DNA from: Kitagawia praeruptora
Taxonomy: Eukaryota; Streptophyta; Magnoliopsida; Apiales; Apiaceae
Direction: 5' to 3'
DNA: 64,000 bases
Assembly: GCA_037693485.1 (NCBI GenBank)
Contig: CM075351.1
Span: 95,932,001-95,996,000 of the forward strand
In this document: positions 1 through 11,330 of the stretch, piece after piece
Position numbering within the stretch: the stretch's first letter is position 1
How the letters are laid out: every line of letters starts with the position of its first letter
Translations under genes and position numbers: made by a program
The notes under the pieces: model-generated
Told to the model about the DNA's origin: nothing
The model's input: only the letters and a program-made list of their open reading frames with translations
Database searches by the model: none

Positions 1-213
1 CACATTACATTACTACCGAAAAACACTAATATAAACACCAATTAAACCCCTAAAATCCCCTAAAAATCCAAAAAAAACACAAACAAATCAACAAATATAA
101 ATAATTACAATTCCACCATATGTACATTACAAAAACCACTTAAAATTACTAAAAAAAACCCAATTAAACCTCTGAAAAACCCTTAAAAATATTAAAAAAA
201 CAAAATTACATAC

Positions 214-457
214 ATATCATCGACGTAGATGAGGCCGAGGAGATGAATTGCGTAGGGCCAGTCTTCGTTATAAGCAACACCTTCGGCAGCGCCCTAAATA
301 GCACCAAAAATCACAAATTAGGGTTTTAAGTGTGTACAGATACAGATATTTGTATGTATATGTGATTAATTACCTGGAGTAAAAGATCGTTGCATATATC
401 GGCGATCTTGTCGTACGATTTAGACGCCATCGCTTCTGTTAACGCCGTGTAATCCAT
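214..457 (-). CDS. CSN8: COP9 signalosome subunit 8, 5' part (two exons)
   Basis: Two exons join cleanly: 457-374 (28 codons from the ATG) and 293-214 (26 codons plus 2 bases). The 80-bp intron is GTAATT...TTTAG, and a second donor (GTATGT) follows at 213. The product starts MDYTALTEAMASKSYDKIAD, and exon 2 holds the stretch NEDWPYAIHLLG followed by YVDD. I recognise this as the N terminus of plant CSN8 (COP9/FUS7), a small PCI-domain subunit of the COP9 signalosome, the nuclear complex that removes NEDD8 from cullins and represses photomorphogenesis. The rest lies beyond the left edge, because bases 1-213 are AT-rich intron with no exon I can see. The start is chosen because it is the first ATG in this frame and matches the family N terminus. 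The identification rests on recalled family sequence, not a search. Confidence 0.85.
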
Positions 458-640
458 TACCTTCAATGTTGTATGTATTGTTGTATGTATGTTTTTGTAG
501 AAGAGGAGTGTGAAGGTGAATGATTTATATTATGAAACTGGGCCGGGTTGATTTAGATTTTGGTGGGTCGGGTTATTAGTTTTGCGTGGAGATTATGACC
601 CGGTCGAATGAATCGGGTCGGGTTGTTGAATAAATGGTTT
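458..640 (-). promoter_or_regulatory. putative CSN8 5' UTR and proximal promoter
   Basis: This stretch lies immediately upstream of the CSN8 ATG. Read on the minus strand it has a pyrimidine-rich, ATG-free leader, a TATA-like AATATAAAT (around 525) and a GGCCCA site-II-type element (around 543). These features are typical of housekeeping plant promoters. No transcription start can be fixed from sequence alone. Confidence 0.35.
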
Positions 641-691
641 TAGGAAGATTTTTATGAATTTTTTTGTGTAAAATATTTTTATAAAATGTTT

Positions 692-775
692 CGAGAACAT
701 GGCATCTGTTTAATTTTTCCAGCTAATTGAGAACAAGGGACCTGTTTTTTTTAACCAAGTGAGAACAAGGCATCT
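692..775. repeat. three degenerate direct repeats of about 30 bp
   Basis: Three spaced copies of a motif close to GAGAACAAGGCATCTGTT lie in the CSN8-PNN intergenic region. The rest of 641-1014 is AT-rich intergenic DNA and the PNN 3' flank, with nothing else I can name. Confidence 0.4.
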
Positions 776-1014
776 GTTAACTCCTACAAATTGTTGCAAC
801 ACTTCTGTGCTTTTTACAGTTTTACTACATTGTCTCAAGACAAAATGCACTCAAAGATATAATATTACCCTCAGATAATATATGTGAATACAAATAAATC
901 TCGCAGATGTGAAAACACAAGCCCATAAATCCACATCACATTGTTAATATAAATAGAGAGAATCCATGACAAAGGGTAAAAGATGCATAATACAACCACA
1001 TCAACCAAAAAAAC

Positions 1015-4000
1015 TTAGTCTACTTCCTCCTTTTTTCCAGTAGCAGGACTACCATTATCTGTGTCTGCCTTCACTGTTTCTTCACCTCTCCCATTGTTTT
1101 CGTCAACGTCCAGCACATCATCCATCATGTCATCCTCTCCGGCGTTGATATCTTCAACATCGTCTTCATCCTCATTGTTGCCTCCACCAGAAATCTTCCG
1201 TCTCTTGGGTCCATGCTCAAGCCTGTGGGTCTCTAGTTCTTGGTCCATAGTTTCTTGCAGATTCAATGCATCATTGTTTCCCTTGCGGCTGTTTCTTGCA
1301 TTTTGCCACCTCTCCAACTCCTTCTCAACATTGGCAACAGATCGCTCAGCAAGCTGTTTCTGATATTGCGATAACTCCTCCCTCCTAGCAGCCTTCCATT
1401 CTTGAAATATCTGAATCAAGGAATTGGAAAAACATGAAAATTAAACAATCTAGTTGTATAGGTGATACGCAGGTTTCTGCTTCGCCTTGATGCCAACAAA
1501 GGTCATCATCATAAAAAGGGACGTGAACCGATGTTTATGCAAGCAACACTACGATTATAATTGGCCAGAAACATCTTGTAAGTAGGTGATGAAGCAAGTT
1601 TCTGCTTTGCCTTGATGCCGATAAAGGTCATCATCATAAAAAGGAACGTGAACCAATGTTTTGGCAAGCAAAACAAATCTTTCACTATGATAAAATGTAA
1701 GATTAAAATTGGCCAGAAACATGTTGTAAGATGCATATGGCCAGACTATCTTATAATCAAAGTCCGAACACATACTACACTTCAGGGTAATAGTCAAGTT
1801 TCTGCTAGACTGCCTGCAACCATACAAATTTCATGCAAAATGATGTGTTCAGGAGGTCTTGGCCAACAATTTTTTTTATCAAGCCTAATGCAAGCCATCC
1901 ACATGTCTCAGTGGATGCAACTAAGACACAGAGGCCAACATTGGCTTACAATGCGTAAATGTTCCCTAAAACATGAATACCTTATTACAATGGCCATTGC
2001 AGACATATAGAATTTTAACTGAATGCATGAGATAATATAGCTGTTTTTCATTTAAGGGCCTGGAAAATTTTTATGCACATTCAGCAGCAATGTTTCAACA
2101 GGTTGCCATGATGACAACTGTTTTGCCATGCTTAATGACTGCCGACAACTTCCCTAGTGACTAGGAACTAGACTTAGCAAAAAAGGTCCAAAGCAATAGA
2201 ACTGAAGGTATGATGTCACGGAAACTGAGAAGAAGACTAAAATGCTAGATAGGGTGTCACCTTTTGCACGTTCTTTTTTCCGCTTTCCCATCTTATCTTC
2301 TTTGATTTATTGTCACCTTACACTTCTTAAATATATAAAATTTATTTCAACGAGAGTCATTTTATTTGTTACATCTATTCTTATATAGAAATCATGTCCT
2401 ATGATCTAATTTTAGCGCATTATCCATAAACCCTTTTAATTTATTGATGTTAATAAGCTATACTTATAACCTCTGAACTCACATATGAGATAGTTTAAGT
2501 GCACACAAGTAATTCGGAAATAAGTTGTTTTTATATAAGAGGGGTACGTAGGGTATTCGACTTCCAGTCTTGTACTACTTCCCATCATTTCTATCAGTTT
2601 TCATTTTGAAATTTAAATTATATAAGAAAATCCGTAAGTGCTTTATCATTACTTATATTCTCTATTATTTTATTATTTAATAATTAGAACTAATCATGAT
2701 GTTTTCCAAATTCCAAATTTCGCCATGCTATCAGTTATCTTTCTGACATCTTAAATCTGTACTAGGTACACAAAGAAGTCAGAAGCATTTAAAATGAGGG
2801 ACGTTACTATCTGAGGTTCTGAGAAACTCATAAGAGTTCTATAACATAGATTACTTGGAGTCGAGAGTGACAACCATAATACTAAAATACTCTACCAACA
2901 AAACTTTAGCTATTAGCAAACATAGAGATACCTGTTCTTTCCGCTGTTCAACCAAAGTTACATCTTGATCCAATGGTTTGGCAAAAGAGTAGTGAATAGG
3001 AGGTTCTGCCTTGGTCCTGAAAGCAAACCGCAAATAAAGGATAAAGGGTGTCAACCAACATAATATACAAAACTACTGGTTGAATGATATAGGATTAACA
3101 CGTAGGAACACAGGATATTAAATCATTTAGTTTCTTCACACTCTGCACATGGACGAAACTTATCTTTGGCTCAATAAAATTGTGAATATGGATACTTTTG
3201 GACCAAAATTAAAAATAACCTGAGACGAAAAAAGAAATGAGTGCATAAGCAATTAGTAGGTGAGCACCACAATGACATAAAATGTAGAAGAAAGCGGAAA
3301 ATAATAACACCATATTGTGCATACTGATGAATTTATATAAATACCTTAAAAACTTCCCAAGCTTGCTGTGGTGCTCACTCCACCGAATAAATAACACCTC
3401 CAACTCCTTCTCTTCAGCCTTAGCTGCAACGCGTGCTCTAAGAGTCTAATAGACAACGTGCAACAATATCAGAATCCAGAACTGGTACTACAACATTGGA
3501 TTTATCGGGGGTGGGGAAGGAGGACGAATTCGAAACACTTTAGAATATTCAAGATAGAAAACAAACCAGATCCCTCCTCCGCTTTTCTGCAATTTTCTCA
3601 CGCTCCTGCTTCCTCAACTCCTCACTTTCTTCACGTGCTTTTTCTTCAGCCTGTGTTAATTTTGAATCATTTTAGCAGTTTCAGATAAACTGATGAAAAA
3701 ATAGACACAAGTAAAAAATCATTGTTACTTCTCCAGTGTCCAGTGATAATCCAAACTACACACTGCAGCCCTAAACAAGGAAGATTCTGAATGCAATCGT
3801 CTTTCTAACTTTATAGTTATGATTATTGTAATGATATGATTAGGTAATGGAAGTGACCTCACTCTTTCAACAAATTTCCCCATAGTTCATGTTTAAAATC
3901 AAGGCAGAAATGAATATCTAATAACATTATGTGTCCAACATTCAGTACACGTGTCTAAAATATTATCTTAAGATGCATAAGAGCAACTCCAATGGAGTCG

Positions 4001-6456
4001 CTATTCACCCAATATGTCAAATATCATGACTAAAGTAGCTAGGCAGCAGCTCCAACAGGGTGACATGGCTCATTACTTTTTTGGCTAGTCTCAGTTTACC
4101 CAGCTCATCTCTATAGACTTTATGTATTATTACATTCATATATATTTTTGTCCACTCCCACATGTGTATTTTCTTCTCATTTCTTCAATCACATCTAGGT
4201 TTATTAATAAAAAAAGTTAAAATGGACAGTGATATGTCTAGTTCTATTGGAGTGCACACACATTTTAAGACAAATAAATTTGACTAGTTAATAATTTAAA
4301 TTAATTTAAAGAGGCATATAGACAATAGTGTTGGAGATGCTTTAACAAGGTAACATGCTTATCTTGCACATTCTGGGTGCTAGTAGGTAATATGATAGTC
4401 ACTGGAAAATAAGACTGCTGGGGACATGACAACAATTTATTTGATTATGTTTGTGAGGTAGCTAGAGATAACAAAGGTATACTAAGAAATGAAAAATTAT
4501 AAAAGAAAACTTTTAACTCAAATTTCATGATTTGGCTGACAAGATAGAGTGATTTCACCCAAATGACTCTCTCAAAGTGGTATACTACCAATCTACCATA
4601 TTTTGTTAAAGGTCAATAATTATAACTTTTGATTTCCCTATTCTTAAAACACTAATAAACTCAAAAACAGCGATAATAAATTCAGACACCCAAGCCATAC
4701 AAGTGTGTTGTGGGTCACTTCCTTAATCACAAGAACAGTTATATTTAGTGTAACGATAGTTCCTTGAACTCTTTGCATTCACACACATACTCCCATAAGC
4801 ACAGTGTCACACATGAAACAATTTTAGAAGCAAAAATAACAATGTACTTACTCTTTTCAAGGAATCAGATCTTCGCATGTATGCCTCACTACCAGAAAGT
4901 TTTGCATCTTCTTTTCTAAATCGCTGTAAAAAGTTTCAGGCAAAACAAAAAATATCAAGACACAAGTAGTATGGCCTAGTAATGATAATGATGATTGTTC
5001 AAGTTATAAAGATAAATACAACAAAAACAGACAGATTTTAAATACGAATGGGTAAAGGAAGCACATAAATCTGATGAATAGTATTTTAAAATTAAATACA
5101 CCGTAGAGCGGGATATCAGCATAATTCCCAATTGTAGTACAGATTTAATTGTTGCATTTAATTTACTAGCATGAGTTGTATAGCTTGCAGAGTTCAATGA
5201 AAGTAATTTTGCATTTTCCAACCCAAAAAAAGTACTTCGGCATTCTAAACAAAACAGGTAACACCATTGCATAATTTCTAAAAATAAAACGTTATAATGC
5301 ATTAATGCCTCATAACTTAAGTATTACCTCCAAAGTGCCAAGAAGTTGCCCGAGCATTCTCTTATTTCTCTTTACTAAACTTGGGTCTTCATCCTTCGGC
5401 AATACCCTAGGAACCGGAGGAGCTTCAGAATCCTATTCCATAAAAACAGCTCACAGTCAAAGGCTCAAGGCGTTCTATGAAAAAAAGCAACCAACACAAA
5501 TTTAAAAAAAATCTTAATAACCCGACCAACCAATTCAATCACAACTTCAATACTTACCATCATTCGTGGCCTCTGATCACCAACCCTCCTAGGCCAAGTA
5601 GAATCCCTTCCCTCATTCTGGCTGGGCATGGCAGCCTCAACGCTTTCCTCCATCACAGAATCTTTGTTTCCAGCATCCTTTACATCATCGTCATCAACAA
5701 TCTCCCCATCTTCGATCTGCACTCAAATTTAATATTAAAAATCCAAATCAATGAAAACCCTAACCAATCAAAGCACAATAACAATGCGAATCAAGCTCAT
5801 TACGCCTCACCTTCACCACAGCTGAAGAAAGCCGCCTTTTCGGTGCTGGTTGATTTTCCTCATTCCTATTAGCCTATACCAAACAACTTCTTCACTCAGT
5901 TACATGAAAAAACAGTAAAACCTCTAAATACTAACAGTCTCAGGACTCAGACCAAAGATTTTAATTAATTAATATACTTTATTATTTTAACCAACCTAAA
6001 AAACACAGTTTATATTATATTGGACCGATAGACAAAAAGGTATCACAACTGAGGTTTCCCCTTACTTAAAACATTAATTAAAAAAAAAAGAACACATCAT
6101 ATGAGCAACACTTAAAAGAATAAACTTAGAAATTCAGGTCTCACAAAATTGCGCTGCCGGTTTCCACCAGCAACGAAACTACGATGGCCTGGACCGGAAC
6201 CTGATAACCCGCCACGACGAATGCCTCGTGGATCACGAAGCCGCTCTGTAATCTGTCATCATTCCAATAGATTATTTAATTACACACACGCATTAAACAA
6301 TAATAGTTTTAAACACACATATAAAGCTGATTAGCGAAATCAAAATGTGAAAATGATATATATACATAGGGAGAGAATAGGGGGAAGGAGAGAAAGTGAG
6401 AGACAGAGAGAGGGAGGATAAGAGAGAGGGAGAGGGAGAGGGAGAGAGGGAGGGAG

Positions 6457-6493
<37 letters not shown>

Positions 6494-6579
6494 GAGACCT
6501 CGCGTTGTTGGCGACGAAGTTCGATGATTTCACGACGGAGCTGTTCTTCAGTCTTCTCGGCAACGGCAGTGCTTCCCAT
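1015..6579 (-). CDS. PNN: pinin family protein (Pinin/SDK/memA domain), nine exons
   Basis: Exons on the minus strand: 6579-6499, 6252-6145, 5873-5811, 5716-5558, 5432-5328, 4923-4852, 3650-3567, 3445-3345, 3016-2932, 1410-1015. This counts as ten blocks if 3445-3345 and 3016-2932, which share a split codon, are both listed. Every junction is GT-AG, the reading frame holds throughout, and the product is 417 codons. The N terminus starts MGSTAVAEKTEEQLRREI and is followed by an RLRDPRG-type basic stretch. The core of the pinin domain (KRNKRMLGQLLGTLE, then RFRKEDAKLSGSEAYMRRSD) is near residues 158-195. A long charged helix (AEEKAREESEELRKQERE) follows, with KAEPPI near residue 260 and an acidic, KRRK-containing tail. 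Pinin is a nuclear splicing-associated factor; in Arabidopsis it is linked to SR45, SAP18 and ACINUS in ASAP/PSAP complexes. The last intron (2931-1411) is long and carries a tandem duplication. Confidence 0.9.
1459..1730. repeat. tandem duplication (about 124-bp unit) in the last PNN intron
   Basis: Two head-to-tail copies (1459-1582 and 1583-1730) share segments such as AAAGGTCATCATCATAAAAA and AATTGGCCAGAAACAT, with scattered differences and one short insertion in copy 2. The duplication lies wholly in the intron and does not touch a splice site. The remainder of the intron to 2931 shows no further element I can name. Confidence 0.7.
3981..4342. mobile_element. PIF/Harbinger-like MITE in a PNN intron
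   Basis: Imperfect terminal inverted repeats (GAGCAACTCCAATGG at the left, reading AAGCATCTCCAACAC inward from the right) are flanked on both sides by TAA (3978-3980 and 4343-4345). A 3-bp TAA/TTA target duplication with these termini fits PIF/Harbinger-derived MITEs. It is 362 bp, has no coding capacity, and sits in the intron between exon blocks 4923-4852 and 3650-3567. Confidence 0.6.
6365..6497. repeat. (GA)n / (GGGAGA)n low-complexity tract at the PNN exon 1 donor
   Basis: A purine tract of GA and GGGAGA units abuts the donor site of PNN intron 1. On the transcribed strand this is a (CT)n pyrimidine tract starting a few bases after the GT. It produces spurious Ser/Leu-rich reading frames that are not coding. 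Confidence 0.85.
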
Positions 6580-6590
6580 TGTTAGCTTCA

Positions 6591-6704
6591 AAACCCTAAG
6601 CCCCAATTTACTGTACTAGTACCAATTTGTTGGTTTTGTTTTACGGTGATTGTAAAACGGTGTGAATGTTCCGGGTCTTCGAGCTTTAACTTTGGGCAGC
6701 CCAA
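6591..6704 (-). promoter_or_regulatory. PNN promoter: telo-box and palindromic site-II element
   Basis: AAACCCTAA (6591-6599) is a perfect telo-box 12-20 bp upstream of the PNN ATG. TTGGGCAGCCCAA (6692-6704) is a near-palindrome carrying two TGGGC site-II motifs. Telo-box plus site-II pairs are known in promoters of plant translation and RNA-processing genes that follow cell proliferation. The function here is inferred from that association. Confidence 0.5.
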
Positions 6705-6763
6705 TGCACAATATTTGATTATTGGCAGCTGGTCCCGGTTATTTAACAATCATTATATTATTA

Positions 6764-7046
6764 CTCCCTCCGTCCATTTCATTTCTTTACACTTTCCTTT
6801 TTGGGCCGTCCATTCCATTTCTTTACATTACCCAAAATAGTAACTTTTAACAATAAAATACATTATTACATCCACTACCTCACTCCACCTTTTCAATCCT
6901 TTACACTATTACACCCACTACTTCACTTATTTTAACAATAAAATTACTATTACACCTACTACTACATTTATTTTAACAATATTACATCCACTATCTTGGT
7001 CTCCGTGCAAAAAGCAAATGTAAACAAATGAAATAAACAGAGGGAG
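6764..7046. mobile_element. Stowaway-type (Tc1/mariner) MITE
   Basis: The left terminus CTCCCTCCGTCC follows TA (6762-6763). The right terminus reads the same inward (ACAGAGGGAG on the plus strand) and is followed by TA (7047-7048). It is 283 bp and non-coding, with internal degenerate repeats of a TTTTAACAATAAAATTAC-like unit. The CTCCCTCCGT end and TA target site are diagnostic of Stowaway. Confidence 0.85.
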
Positions 7047-7071
7047 TATATTATATTATATTATGGGTTGG

Positions 7072-7432
7072 ATTCATAACAAACACTTTATATAACAAAC
7101 AATAAAGAATACCTCATATCTAATAGATTCATTGCCCCTGACGGGGCCACCCAATACAAAAAGTTCTTATTTTTTTACCCTCTATCCATCCATCATCTCA
7201 AAAAAAAAAAATTTAAAGAATTAAAAATTACTGTTCATGACAATGACGTCATCAGTGACGTCATCATGAACAGTAAAATTTTTATTTTTATTTTCTTATT
7301 TTTATTTTTTGCTGGCTTGATAGAGGGTAAAAAAATAACAACTTTTTGTATTGGGTGCCCCTGGCGGGGCCAAATAATCTAATAGATCTAAGGTGTTCTT
7401 TGTTGTTTGTTATATAAGAGTGTTCTGTATGG
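7072..7432. mobile_element. foldback element, near-complete inverted repeat (about 360 bp)
   Basis: The left arm (7075-7196) and right arm (7316-7432) are reverse complements over most of their length. They share ATATAACAAAC, CTAATAGAT, GGGGCCACCCAATACAAAAA and ACCCTCTAT. Inside lies a second palindrome around GACGTCATCAGTGACGTC bounded by ACTGTTCATGA and its complement. The element is non-coding. It could be a foldback or MULE-derived MITE; I could not define a target duplication. Confidence 0.65.
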
Positions 7433-8884
7433 AGCAAATGTCATTATATTATATCCTATATATAATTAGCGTAAGGGAGTTTGGGTGATCGTCTGGTCCA
7501 AGACTTATCAGTAATCTTAATATTCACCAAAAGAATAAACAAATATACATATTGTAAATAAATAATGTATTCATAGAAATGCAATCTATAATTATAAAAA
7601 TGCAATATATAAAAAAACATAAACAAAAATGCAATCTACAAAAAACATAATTAAATGTAAATTGTTTTATTGATATTTTAAAATTGTGAAGATACATATT
7701 GTCAATAAATAGTGTAACTAAAAAATGCAATCTATAACTATAAAAATGCAATCTATAAAAAAAAATATAAATTTAAAAAATATAGACAAATGTAAATTGT
7801 TTTATTGATATTTTAAAATTGTGAAGATACATATTGTTAATAAATAATGTATCTATAAAAATACAAACAAAAAAAATATAAACAAATATAATTTTTTTAT
7901 TCGATTTGTAACTAAATATAATTTATTTTTCAAAATAAATTACTAGACAAATTATTTTTATAAGAAAATTTATTTGAATCACTACCATCAAAAAAACATG
8001 AAAAGCTATAACTTTTTTTATTAGATTTGTAACTAAATATAATTTGTGACATTCTATATAAAATATAATTTATGAAAATGTTTATTTTCATAGTTAAATT
8101 AAAGTAGAATAATCGTTAAAAAATGTAAATAGTAAATTCAAGATTCTTAACAAAAATTACAGGAGAGAAAGATTTTCACAAAAAAATCTAAACCAACATA
8201 AAAAATCCTAATATAGTAGAAAGATTTTCACAAAAAAATCTAAACCAACATAAAAAATCCTAATATAGTATACAATATAGTATACATAAAAAAAATCTAA
8301 ACCAACATAAAAGAAACACAAATATATAAAGGAAAAAAGATATCAACTATATCACATCTTATCTAATATGAAAAAACAAAAGATATATGAAATAATCACA
8401 AAAAGAAATTTCTTGAATTTCAAAATATGATTTACATTAAAACCAACAAACACCCCTTAAAAAAAATTATTTCAAAAAAATGAAAAAAGATATACTTAAA
8501 AATTTAATAACAAACAAAATTCTAAAATTTTTACTAAAAATACCGAACACCAAAAAAATCAAATATTTAATTTACAAAGATTATAGATTATGTACTACAA
8601 GAAAACAAATACAGAAAATCAACAAAAAACCTAAAAAAAAACATAGTTATTAACTAAAAATATATCTCAATAAAACCCCTAAACTAATTTAATAACTTAA
8701 AATTACAAAAACATTTCGTTAACCGAGAAAAAAATGAAAACTAACAAAAAACCAAAACAACTTCAATAATTATTATTATAAATTCACATAAATTTTTTGT
8801 TTTTACAAAATAAGTTTACAAATATTTAAATAAATAAATAAATATAGATATTCTAAAAAAGCAAATAATAATAATAATAAAAGC
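7433..8884. repeat. AT-rich intergenic DNA with two tandem duplications
   Basis: Two copies of a 47-bp block beginning TGTAAATTGTTTTATTG recur at 7656 and 7791 (period 135). A perfect or nearly perfect 52-bp direct duplication occupies 8167-8218 and 8219-8270. No coding potential is visible. Given the Helitron-type end at 8914, much of this may be the body of a non-autonomous Helitron, but no 5' end could be fixed. Confidence 0.5.
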
Positions 8885-8914
8885 AACCCGTGCATCGCAC
8901 GGGTTTAAAGCTAG
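8885..8914 (+). mobile_element. Helitron 3' terminus
   Basis: A perfect 9-bp stem (AACCCGTGC / GCACGGGTT, loop ATC) ends 5 bp before CTAG followed by T. This is the hairpin-plus-CTRR 3' end of plant Helitrons, which insert between A and T. The 5' TC end was not identified. Confidence 0.7.
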
Positions 8915-9033
8915 TTTTCTAAACTGTTGGATCAACGATCCAACGGTCGGATTAAAAAACAATTTCCGCGGAACGTAATTTGTTTTTAAATCTCAGTGAT
9001 CCAACGGCTTAGAAAGTGATTGTTAAATAACTG

Positions 9034-9059
9034 GTCCCTGACAAACGATTGTCAGGGAC
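9034..9059. repeat. perfect 10-bp inverted repeat
   Basis: GTCCCTGACA and its exact complement are separated by 6 bases. The preceding 120 bp contain repeated GATCCAACGG motifs. It resembles the end of a small DNA element, but no partner end was found. Confidence 0.4.
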
Positions 9060-10144
9060 TGGGACCCTTGATTATTTCCCCCCTTATATTATAACTTTAT
9101 TATTGGATTATAATATAATAGTCGGGGATCCATGTTTTTTTTTGAAAATATAGTTCTGGGATGCATGTTATTATTTTTTTTAAAAAAAAACTAATGATGA
9201 ATAAGTTTGAATTTATCTTAATATTATATCCTATAAACATTTTTTATGATAATAATTTATTTCCTTTATTATAATACAGGAATCTACCACAGTATACAGT
9301 AGTTAACCAATCAAAAAATTATGAATTATTTTATGATCAATCAGATCGCATTCCTAAATTTTAGACCAATCATATTATATTAACATACCTAAATTTTAAA
9401 CCAATCATATTATATTAAAAACTTTTCTTATTTAACCTTCTCATCCTATATTACCAACCATATTTAGTTAATAATTCTAATTTAAATATAATAATGATTT
9501 TATTTATCATATCCATATGATACCTATTTTTTAAATCAAAAACAATAATTAAAAATCACTATTTTAATTTGAAATCAATCACGACACACTATTATATATT
9601 TTAAATTAATTATCAGAATTAAACATTTATTAAATAACCAATCTTTTAACATAAAGTCAATCATAATTATATTACTATATATTATAATATGATTTTCATA
9701 ATATATATTACACAATTATAAACGATTTTAAATATTTATAATTTAACTCAAACCCGAAAGATAAAAAATACGGATTTAAACTCAGATTTTAAAGAACTTA
9801 GAAAAGATCCATATTTCAAATACTCGAATTTTTTTTAAAGGCTAAACAAAATGTATTCATAATTTCTTAATAATATGATTTTATAATTGTATATTAGCCC
9901 ATACTATATATATATTTAAATTATTTAAAATAGTAAATATAAGCTAAAAAAATAAATATCATTTTATAGATAATCAGAATTCAATCCTAAATTATGAATC
10001 AATTAATTTTACATAAAATTTTTATTGTTTACCATACTCATTCTAATGTATTAGAAAGCTATAATATTTCACACAATTTATTCTAATTAAAATATGTATA
10101 ATAACTATTATAAATCAAATAAATGAATTAAAAAAATTATTTAA
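9060..10144. other. AT-rich intergenic DNA of a dispersed family
   Basis: No coding potential is visible. Phrases such as TTTTTATTGTTTACCATAC (near 10020) and GAATTATTTTA next to AATCAGA (near 9330) recur near 47,930 and 48,200, also downstream of a Helitron-type end. The two stretches therefore appear to be diverged copies of one repeat family. Confidence 0.4.
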
Positions 10145-10250
10145 GCATAACACATTTTTGTTTTTTTTGATAGGCAAAGATTTTATTAGAATAAGTCATA
10201 AGCCCAGACATGATACAACCCCGGATACAAATTCCCACTAAACTACCATC
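10145..10250 (-). mobile_element. 3' tail fragment of a LINE-like element
   Basis: On the minus strand the segment reads GGTTGTATCATGTCTGGG, then TTCTAATAAAATCTTTGCC, and ends in an A-run. This is the form of plant L1-type 3' ends with AATAAA just before the poly(A). Only about 100 bp remain, so 5' truncation is assumed. Confidence 0.4.
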
Positions 10251-10469
10251 GATATAAATAAATGATCTAATTTTGACACGTAACATTTTTATATACTTTA
10301 CTTAATTTATTAAATAAAACAACAATTATATACATACACATTATTTATATTTTTATATAAAACATTTAATCACGCGCGGCTTATTATATAATATCCTATT
10401 ATATCCTATTATATTATATCCTATTATATAAGAGTAAGATGGATAATAAGTGAGTACTATCAAAGGTAA

Positions 10470-10765
10470 GGGTTCGATACTTATCAATAACAATATATTT
10501 AATGTATGATTAATAGAATGTAATTTGTTGAAACTTATAAATTAATTATAAGAATTCTATGTTGCAGCAAGTGTTACCGCAAATCAACATCAACTTAAAC
10601 GTTACGATTACTAAGTAAGGGTTTGATATTCACCAATAACAATATATTCAATGTATGATTAATAAATAGGATAGAAATTGTTGAGAACTTACAAATTATA
10701 AGAATTTTATGTTGCAACAAGTATTATCGTAAATCAACATCAACTTAAACATTACGATTACTAAG
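10470..10765. repeat. tandem duplication, about 145-bp unit
   Basis: Two diverged copies share AACAATATATT, AATGTATGATTAATA, ATGTTGCA(G/A)CAAGT and AAATCAACATCAACTTAAAC, followed by GATTACTAAG. They are non-coding. The 10,250-10,470 and 10,765-11,030 flanks are AT-rich with nothing further recognised. Confidence 0.6.
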
Positions 10766-11029
10766 CAAACATTTGCAAAGCAGATTAGTATTTTTATAAA
10801 TAAAGTGTACTTATATGCAATTATGAACGAATGTAAATATGCGTATAAATATAAAACACCATATAAAAAAAAGGTGGATGTGAACATCGTACAACTCCTA
10901 TCTCATGTGTTACAAGTAAATGTCACGTAATCAAATTCGTAGTAACTAATTTTTGAGTTGAGTTAACAATTTCCAATTATATATCATGGGATTGAGATCA
11001 TAATTAACATATATAAAATATTGAATCTA

Positions 11030-11221
11030 TTATATATCTAATATCTAATACACTAACAGCAACAGGGGGTTTCCCTGAGCAAATTAATTCATAGGCTCGG
11101 TCCCTCCGAACCTCACTCCAAACCTAACTCTAAATATTTGTAAAAATAATGTTATTCAAAGGGTTTGAACCCATGACCTTGTATAACTAATGCAACAACA
11201 TAACCAGTTGAGCTGTGTGAG
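11030..11221 (-). mobile_element. tRNA-derived SINE-like element
   Basis: On the minus strand CAGCTCAACTGG (11214-11203) fits a pol III A box and GGTTCAAACC (11171-11162) fits a B box. Their spacing is tRNA-like and there is no cloverleaf anticodon arm. A non-tRNA body of about 130 bp follows. No clear target duplication was seen. Confidence 0.5.
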
Positions 11222-11330
11222 CATTTGAGTTAATATTAAAAATCATTAGCAACATAAATAAATATTTGTATAATGTATAATCCCAATAATTATACATACA
11301 TACATACATAATTATTAATTATACATACAC

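Noticed and set aside
6309..6606. Ser/Leu-rich frames over the GA tract
   Set aside because: They read through the (CT)n of PNN intron 1. Only the first 27 codons after 6579 are exon.
7440..7465. Helitron 5' end (TCATTATATTATATCC) for the terminus at 8914
   Set aside because: The base before TC is G, not the A expected for A/T insertion, and no similar 5' end accompanies the other two termini.
11160..11221. A tRNA gene
   Set aside because: A and B boxes are present but no acceptor stem or anticodon arm can be folded; a tRNA-derived SINE fits better.
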